Assembly (NCBI RefSeq): GCF_001949145.1
Contig: NW_019091427.1
Span: 675,729-739,728 of the forward strand
Length of the DNA stretch: 64,000 nucleotides
Reading direction: 5' to 3'
DNA from: Acanthaster planci
Lineage: Eukaryota > Echinodermata > Asteroidea > Valvatida > Acanthasteridae
The translations under genes and the position numbers were made by a program. The notes beneath the pieces are model-generated. The model ran no database searches. It was given only the letters and a program-made list of their open reading frames with translations, and had not been told where the DNA came from. Below, piece after piece: positions 58,101-64,000 of this stretch (its first letter is position 1; every line of letters starts with the position of its first letter).

Positions 58101-59422
58101 TCTGTACATCTGCCTGACAGATAGTGGACATGGATGCTTTTCTTATTTCATAGAAAGGCTCTGTTTTAGGCATATTATATACTTTAGAAAAAAATACTCC
58201 GTTTTTGGCATATGATATACTTTAGTTTAAAACATGCATAATGGAGTGTGGCACTGCTCATGAGAATCAGTGAAGGGCACATCATGAGAATTTTCAACAA
58301 AATGAGCACAAACCTGTACTGTCAGTCAAAGCTGATGGCACAATTATAAATGCAATACCTATTTCCAAACCATTCTGATGAGAAAATAAAATTTATGAAA
58401 ACACTATCCGTACCCGTGACCATCTGGACTGTATCAATGTGAACAAGAGACAGCCTGTCTATTGTCAGGACACCATGGCTTCTCAGGAAGTGTTTCAGGC
58501 ATGGATGGATGACCTTCTGACAAGCCAACAGTCCAACCCTTTGCTGGACAAGGCAGCTACCAAGGGCTAGGAGGCAGTCCCTTGTGGCTGCGTCAACGGT
58601 CACACCTTGTCTTGCCTCCAGGTGGATGTCTGGGAATCCTTCTCCACCTCCGGCAAGGGAGGTGTTGAAGACAGCAACCCTGATGCTGCCATCTACTAAC
58701 TCAGGAGGGGTAAACGGTCTCCTGGCGTACAGAGGAATCTGGGGTGATTCGAGGAGGACTCCTTCCATGATGCAAGAATTCATAGGGGTCTTGCCTTCAA
58801 TGAGGATGTACCTCACTGTTGGTATGCTGAGAGTCGGCCCTGAGGGCCACAGACCTTGTAGGAAAGCCTGAAGGCTCAGGTTACAGATTAGGTCAGTCTC
58901 TCGTGGAAACAGCCCGCAAGTGGGCTTTGTACAGATGACAGAGCGAACGAGGCTCAGCATCGTCGGCAAGTCGCCAACATCAACACTGACTCGGCAGGAG
59001 TCATCCGAGTTCAGGTAATCTGTGCATGCCTTCAGCATGAGCTCATTGACACCAATGCACAGGATGGGATGCAAGTGCAAACTGCTGCAGGTCTGGACTA
59101 GGTTCGTCATCAGCAGGGCACAGAACAGGCCACCGTCACTGCAGGAAGCTAGGTGGCCCTCCACGGCAGCTGACATGAGGCGCAGGATGGGCCTGGATGG
59201 GCACAGCTGCCTGACAAGCACTGACGAGGATGAAGTAACGGTTACTGGACCACCGCAAGAATTTTGGATTGTCTTAAGGTGGCCAGCGGGGCCGTAACAT
59301 GATAGGATCAGAAACCGGAAGGTCTCCAGGGCTTCAGTGACATCAGTGTTTGACAGCCTCTGGACAATTTTGGATGTCTCTTGCCGCTGAGTGTGAGGGG
59401 CACCTGGTGACATGGCGGACAT
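54615..59422 (-). CDS. MKKS: MKKS (BBS6), chaperonin-like protein
   Basis: Group II chaperonin-related protein that, with BBS10 and BBS12, works with CCT in assembling the BBSome for ciliary trafficking; loss in humans causes McKusick-Kaufman and Bardet-Biedl syndromes. Four coding exons (59422-58414, 57259-57039, 56122-56012, 55136-54615) join in phase to 620 residues, compared with 570 in human. Diagnostic stretches: FLILSCYGPAGHLKTIQN, the SDGGLFCALL segment, CQKVIHPCLKHFLRSHGV, CSFVLCNRTESALEELK, ALPGAGCFEACLAAHLK, and at the end ALHVAVETANVVLRISQTIE. The start is placed at the ATG that begins the first exon directly after acceptor TTTTCAG; a second ATG three codons on is also usable. The extra length lies mostly in a charged stretch of the last exon. 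Two short ORFs precede it on the same predicted transcript. Confidence 0.95.
55137..56011 (-). other. MKKS intron 3 containing a long unexplained ORF
   Basis: From 55779 the minus strand stays open for more than 210 codons down to the exon 4 acceptor and then runs into exon 4 in a different frame. The peptide contains Cys-rich and hydrophobic segments and no family that I recognise. Exons 3 and 4 join smoothly without it. Either chance, a decayed insertion, or a retained-intron product. Confidence 0.4.
56012..56122 (-). CDS. MKKS: MKKS coding exon 3
   Basis: 37 codons, HHVLSLTLSRPLALPGAGCF then EACLAAHLKQQ. This is the equatorial GGG(A/C)E region; the glycine run is reduced to PGAG. Acceptor CTCTCCTCCAG, donor GTAATG. 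Confidence 0.92.
56123..58413. other. MKKS introns 1-2
   Basis: No feature beyond exon 2. Confidence 0.5.
57039..57259 (-). CDS. MKKS: MKKS coding exon 2
   Basis: Acceptor CATCCTCTCAG, donor GTATTA. Encodes AQLLGAV...VMYGKSYIRLLNRSR and LCNRTESALEELK. Confidence 0.93.
58414..59422 (-). CDS. MKKS: MKKS coding exon 1
   Basis: 1009 bp. The exon starts exactly at ATG (MSAMSPGAP), so the 5' UTR ends at the splice junction. Donor GTACGG, phase 1. Covers the equatorial/intermediate/apical N-terminal half. Confidence 0.93.
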
Positions 59423-60121
59423 CTGAAAACAGAAAAGACAGAAATCAGAAATACATTTGACATACCTGTATCCAGCAGCACCTGTTTCTATTCCAGTCTC
59501 TGTAATGACCACCACCTTTGACTTATGGACCAACTGTCCCAAGGCCAAACAGCCTTAGAGTCCCAACTCGGTGACTGTTCAGTTTGTACAAAACAACTTA
59601 AAGCTCAGCATAACACACTGATTTCTTTCAGTGGAGATAAAAAACAACCAAATTCAACTTCAACCATCTCAGTGGATAAGGTGATTGCACTGAGAAAAAT
59701 AGGCCAAAATATATGTTTATGTCTTATAGACACCTCTGTTTCTACTTCACATCTATATTTTTGCCTACCAGAGGCTGATAAACCATGGGTGGCCATTAGT
59801 ACTAAAGCAAAATAAACAGTTCGGAGTGTTAAATGTTCACCCAGCTATTAGAACATCAAACATTAAATCCTACCAAAAACCAAATGGAAATTCCAAATGG
59901 AAAGTTTTCAAAGTAATGGGATCGGTGTCCATTTTGAGGCTAAACTTGATATCAGCCAAGGGTGAAATTCCTACAATCATTGCCAACCCAAAACAGCAGT
60001 AGGCAATGCAAGAGAGATTTATTAGCCTGCTGAAGAAAACCGGAGAAGGCATTCTTCTGGTACAAGGTTGGAAATCTATTCTGCGACCTGGTTCATTCCA
60101 CATACTGCAGCGTGCTTTCAC
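59423..60121. other. Intron between exon B and the MKKS start
   Basis: 700 bp; no feature recognised. ORFs on the plus strand lack support. Confidence 0.5.
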
Positions 60122-60334
60122 CTTGGCTACCAGCGATTAGAAGCCTAGTCCTCCTTGTCAGCTGATGGTGGGGGTCCGGTGAGGCTCCGTCTGGTCTTGG
60201 AGGTGCTGTGGGCCATCTTCTGGACAGTGTAGATAGTCAAATGTACGGTCAGTAAGGCTATACCGACTGACAGAAGCTTATGCTTGGCCACCCAGACTGG
60301 AAGTTTCATGCTTGCAACGAGTATGTACAAAAAC
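60122..60334 (-). CDS. Upstream exon B of MKKS: 54-residue membrane microprotein (ORF 60309-60145)
   Basis: The exon is bounded by acceptor TTTTTTCCCCCTAG and donor GTGAAA. The ORF starts MKLPVWVAKHKLLSVGIALL after AGC (A at -3) and ends at TAG 23 nt before the donor. One transmembrane helix over about residues 12-30, basic residues on both sides, Pro/acidic tail. In the spliced mRNA its stop lies 23 nt before the MKKS ATG. Human MKKS mRNA is known to carry upstream ORFs for small mitochondrial membrane proteins (uMKKS1, 63 aa; uMKKS2, 50 aa, recalled). Size, order and topology fit uMKKS2. A separate two-gene arrangement is possible but the spacing argues for one transcript. Confidence 0.75.
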
Positions 60335-61092
60335 CTAGGGGGAAAAAAGAAAAAAAGTGCGTGCATGATTACTGTAGGCCCATTTTTATTTTTAACAACT
60401 TTGCAAGTAACTGGTGAATCATGACAAAAGAATGCCTTTTTGTCACTGATTGTTGGAATAGTTTGTGACTAGCCTTGCGACTGCACAACTTGTAAATGGG
60501 TAATTTTTCCAAAATTAGAGGTCCATTTTTTTTCGCGTCCCTGTCACATCTGACATATGATTTTGTGAGTTCAGAACACATTTTTTAATTTCCAAGAGTG
60601 ATGAATTAATGCCATTACCAGCCAAACGAACAGTAATTTGTTTGAAATCAATTCCGGTGATATTTCCATGTCAAATAACAAAGGTCAGGTGCAACAGGGT
60701 TCACATTGCAATACCAAACAGTCACGCACTATAGAGTATGCAAAACGGAAGACACCTGTTTAACTCAAATGGGCTCCAACACAAATGTACTTCAAGAAAA
60801 GCCATCAACATGTACCGTTCTGGAAAAAATCTGCCATTGTAAAAACATGAAAGGTCTGCTTCTTCCCATTATCAAAAAAATCCCAGATGAGAAAAAGTTT
60901 TGCTTTCACTTGGCCTCGATTCTATACACGTTAAATCATATCTGCACATATGTCTTGCCTTTCTAATTTACGTATGTGGAAGATTGTTTCAAAACAAGAA
61001 TGGAAAGATTTCATGATAAAGGATATTAACCGATCCCACAGAGCGATTGGGTGAATGCCCAGTTTGACTGATCACGCCTAGCATATACACAC
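60335..61092. other. Intron between upstream exons A and B
   Basis: No feature recognised. Confidence 0.5.
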
Positions 61093-61326
61093 CTTGGATT
61101 CAATGCTATTTGGTCTTGTCTGCAGCTGCCTGGCTAGCCTGTTTGGCTCGCTTGCTCTTGTAGTAAGCAGGAGTGATGTCCAAGGTCTTACGGGTGGGGT
61201 TGAAGGTTGGACTTCTGGCTATGTAGTACCAGCCGGTGTGAATTGCTGCAAGACCGACGATACCAACTAGGAGAACCCTGTAGCGACTGAAGAAGTTCAT
61301 CATGAAGGATGACAGATGATGCTCTG
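61093..61326 (-). CDS. Upstream exon A of MKKS: 65-residue membrane microprotein (ORF 61303-61106)
   Basis: The exon lies between acceptor TGTTCCAG and donor GTGTGT. The ORF opens MMNFFSRYRVLLVGIVGLAA; the second Met has the better context (A at -3). One transmembrane helix at about residues 9-29 (ending HTGWYYIA), then a basic tail with RSPTFNPTRKTLD and YYKSKRAKQ. The TAG lies 13 nt before the donor, and in the spliced mRNA 38 nt separate it from the next ORF. Size (64-65 aa) and position match human uMKKS1 (63 aa, recalled), a mitochondrial membrane peptide. A short hydrophobic helix followed by a basic tail also suggests a mitochondrial membrane protein; that is inference. Confidence 0.78.
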
Positions 61327-61966
61327 CTGGAACAGACCAAAATACATGTATTAATACATATACAACCATGGAAAAGGCCAACAAGCACCGACAAGTTACT
61401 TCTGCTCTGTACTTCAATGATTAACATTAACACACAACAAAGAGTTGAGGGCATGTTGGAAATTTGATATTTATATCCGAATTTTTGATCATTGAAGGTA
61501 GAAAAGTTAAATACTGCATTACAGAGGGTTTGCACGGCTGAAACCTCGCAGGACAGTGCGGTTGATCCACAGTGTATCTCACCCTTCACACTGATGATTG
61601 ACTAGTACAGTCCAATGCCCCACGGGGTGAATGAAACCATGAAACATTGTTTCCAAACGCTTGCCCTGACAACTCACCACTGCAGTTTAAACAACAGTTT
61701 AATCAAGCACACAGGAATTCATGGCACAAAAGGAAGAAAATAAACAAACAAATGAACAATTTTTTCTGATTTGAAAGCCACACTTCATCATATTCATGTG
61801 GACCTACTGGGTGTCTTCCTAGCTCTTCAATGATGTAACAGGCGGTCTGGTACCTTGCTCTCACACCAAATATATGATTGAGCATGAGTGCAGAAAGATT
61901 TTTGCCTGGCTATTGTTATCTTCACCGACCATGCGACAAGACCGTATATACAAGACCGCGCTAAAC

Positions 61967-62085
61967 TAAGGCTGCATCCGAATCTCTTGTCTAGAGCTAG
62001 GACTTTACTCCATTGGAAATGCGTGGAGACGCACAGACAATAGACCCAGCCATAGCTCTGGAAGCCCGTTTTGGACACGGCCTTA
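61967..62085. mobile_element. MITE, copy 2 (inverted relative to 46946-47069)
   Basis: Begins TAAGGCTGCATCCGAA, ends TTGGACACGGCCTTA; central words AGAGCTAGG, GCGTGGAGACG and ACAATAGAC are the reverse complement of copy 1. Confidence 0.82.
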
Positions 62086-62689
62086 ATTTAGTCTAAGTTT
62101 TCGATGAACTGGGAAGACGGCATGGCAATGTGAATTTTGATGAATGTCAGATGAAAAATTACAATCGCAATGAACCGGCATGGTCGAGAAATGCACCATT
62201 ATTTGAAGGTACGTTAAATTTCGATTGTCAAGAGTCGCTGTCAAAAGTGGGCAACGCGCATTCGCGTACACGTAAACATGGTAAACTGTTCTCGTGTGCC
62301 GAAAACCCAGCCCAGCCTACGTACATGTACGTACATGTACGGGTTTGGAAGGACAAAAGTATAGACGACAAGGGACAAGTTGTCCATATTCGCACGATGT
62401 CACGTGGAATGAGCCTAATAGTTAAAGATTTGACCCTCACATATCCTGGAAAGTCTAGCAGGAGAGGTTTTGAGGATTTCACAATAGGTTCTGCCCAGCC
62501 ACCACTGAGTGGGTCTTGATCCTCCATGATCAGTGTCAATCATTCCTAAAAGTTTGAGTAAAGTGTCAATATGTGTCAGCCCAATGGTTTGTTACAACTT
62601 TGTACTGGATATTTGCGAAGGTTCCTGACAACAGTGGCTAGGGAGTTAGCATTCATAGAGATGCCGTTGGCTTCCTAATCCTAGGGTTT

Positions 62690-62960
62690 TGATAGTCAGG
62701 TTAGCGTAGTGTTTCTTTCCTTGCCTTCCACCTCTGCGGTCTGGGTTCGAATCCGGCTCGGTCCACGTGTGGATTGCGTTTTCAGTCCCTATCTGAGTGC
62801 GTGGGTTTTCCCCGAAATTTTCATAGGGCTACAACAATTCCCCACACATAGATGCCACTGTTATAATTGCTTGGATTATTGTACATGTACAGTGGGAAAG
62901 ATTCCTTGGGTGAGAATTCCACATAGGGAATTATCATCTATGTTTCCCTACCTTTACTTA
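62690..62960 (+). mobile_element. tRNA-derived SINE
   Basis: A-box-like TTAGCGTAGTG at 62701 and B box GGTTCGAATCC at 62744-62754 form an RNA polymerase III promoter, followed by GAGTGCGTGGGTTTTCCCC, a word I associate with deuterostome invertebrate SINEs. The 3' end is not clear. Confidence 0.65.
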
Positions 62961-63484
62961 TTAAAGCAACGGCATTGCCTAAGAAGTCCAAATCAGCCTG
63001 GAGTAATTGAGGTATTCTCATAGCTATAGCTATACTGTAGGGTTGGTGCTGGATGTTCAGTGGGTTTGCTACAGAAGTGCTACAAATCCAGGGTAGAGCC
63101 ATGTAGTAGGCCCCTGCTGGTCAGCGCGGGAGACCGGTTGCCGCAACATCAGCACCCTAGCGTTTTCTGAGTCTCATTGTTTTTGTGTGTTTCGGGGTTA
63201 ATGCCAGACAGGACAGACGGTGTGATAATAAATGGCCAACAGCCACAAAAACCCAAGTAGAAGACTTTGCAGTGTCATTTGTCAGCGTTACAAAGACCTA
63301 CGTGCATAGAGGCAATTGATGTTACAATACTTACAATTTTTAAGACCCATCTCATTGGGTTTGTGCAGTGTTTGTCATCAAGTGGCATCCATATGTGGAA
63401 CTCCTTCAGTTAACAGACAGGGATGCTTTTTTGTTATCAAACTCAACCACTTTATTCAACCTTCTTTTCTTTTTAAATGACCAG

Positions 63485-63568
63485 TTAGGGAAGATGTTGG
63501 TCTCCCTCGACCTGTGCATCCTAAATGAGGAGAGAAATGACGGCTGGTTTCAAGACAGACACCGACAG
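63485..63568 (+). CDS. SLX4IP: SLX4IP-like exon
   Basis: 84 bp, acceptor AAATGACCAG, donor GTAAAA, phase 0 both ends. The peptide LGKMLVSLDLCILNEERNDG then WFQDRHRQ resembles the N-terminal strand of human SLX4IP (NFAVLVDLHILPQ...WFSEQ, recalled). SLX4IP binds the SLX4 nuclease scaffold and acts in telomere and cross-link repair. Support is short, but the position helps: in human, SLX4IP is the divergent neighbour of MKKS, exactly as here. The first exon and the rest of the gene are not seen; the gene continues past the right edge. Confidence 0.6.
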
Positions 63569-64000
63569 GTAAAACAGAGAAAAAATTTTAAAGCTCTTTA
63601 GGGAAGAATGGAAGAAAAAAAGGAAGTGGGCAGGAATGTTATGTCCGGACTATAGCATCTGTTCGAACCGTAGTTCGGGACAGCAGGCTAGACCAACTAG
63701 TCAACAAATTTCCACAGGAAATGCCGTCAACCTTCTACTGTATTTTGTGTGGCCCGCATTCAACATCATGCATCAAAACCATATCAAACTGGTGTTTTGT
63801 CCATGACTAAAACAAAAACTAGATAGTACTTGTATCAATCAATGTACAGAATGACAATATGTATGTTTGGAGTGACAAAGGCATAAGCTATGGCACACAC
63901 TGGCACACGGTACCATACATGTAGTTGGCTGGCCCAAATGTGTACCATACATGTAGTTGGGACAATCTAGACTACCTGTGTATATTTTTGCCCATCTCGA
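63569..64000. other. Probable SLX4IP intron
   Basis: Ordinary sequence. Two copies of a TACCATACATGTAGTTGG word about 33 bp apart near 63911-63960 form a short tandem repeat. Confidence 0.4.

Larger units (their letters stand above)
61327..63484. other. MKKS / SLX4IP divergent upstream region
   Basis: Expected to hold first exons and promoters of both genes, which I could not identify. Contains MITE copy 2 (61967-62085), GTACATGTAC tracts at 62325 and 62880, and a SINE (about 62690-62960). Confidence 0.4.

Noticed and set aside
62130-62519. 129-codon plus-strand ORF upstream of MKKS
   Set aside because: No family recognised, includes a GTACATGTAC microsatellite, no good splice sites; not called as an SLX4IP first exon.
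1-64000. CRISPR arrays, operons, rRNA or free tRNA genes
   Set aside because: None seen; minisatellites lack unique spacers, the genome is animal, and the only tRNA-like boxes belong to a SINE.

Overview
This is a stretch of animal nuclear genome: genes are split by large introns with GT-AG sites, intergenic space is long and full of small palindromic transposons, and there is a 632-base run of N (an assembly gap). The gene set (KIF16B-like, PLB1-like, KCTD-like, INSM, MKKS, SLX4IP-like), a tRNA-like SINE and abundant ACATGT/GGCCTAC words suggest an invertebrate deuterostome (echinoderm, hemichordate or amphioxus). The sequence alone does not settle the species. All exon structures were built by hand from splice sites, reading phase and family similarity recalled from memory.

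Layout. (1) 341-18606, minus strand: the first six coding exons of a KIF16B-like kinesin-3 motor. Its introns are saturated with ACATGT-type microsatellites and hold two minisatellites, a decayed retroelement and several foldback elements. (2) 21730-35787, minus: a complete single-domain, membrane-anchored phospholipase B (PLB1-like), 14 well-supported exons plus one likely extra exon. (3) 37.4-47.9 kb: an array of diverged segmental duplicates around one intact intronless KCTD-like BTB gene (39435-40031, plus), one frameshifted copy, one C-terminal fragment, a captured fragment of the neighbouring INSM zinc-finger gene, and repeated flanking modules; the gap lies inside it. (4) 48756-49931, minus: intronless INSM transcription factor with a SNAG motif and four zinc fingers. 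(5) 50912-53267, plus: two exons of an unrecognised gene, divergent from INSM. (6) 54615-61326, minus: MKKS (BBS6 chaperonin-like), preceded on the same predicted transcript by two short ORFs for single-pass membrane microproteins. (7) 63485-63568, plus: an SLX4IP-like exon, head to head with MKKS.

Most interesting: the MKKS transcript appears to carry three successive ORFs, of 65, 54 and 620 codons. They are separated by only 38 and 23 nucleotides once spliced, and the two small proteins resemble each other, as if one exon had duplicated. KIF16B, INSM1, MKKS and SLX4IP all lie on human chromosome arm 20p, with MKKS and SLX4IP adjacent and divergent, so the window seems to preserve an old linkage group. 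A 180-bp foldback element at 48151-48330, carrying four GAGATATCTC palindromes exactly 21 bp apart, also deserves attention.
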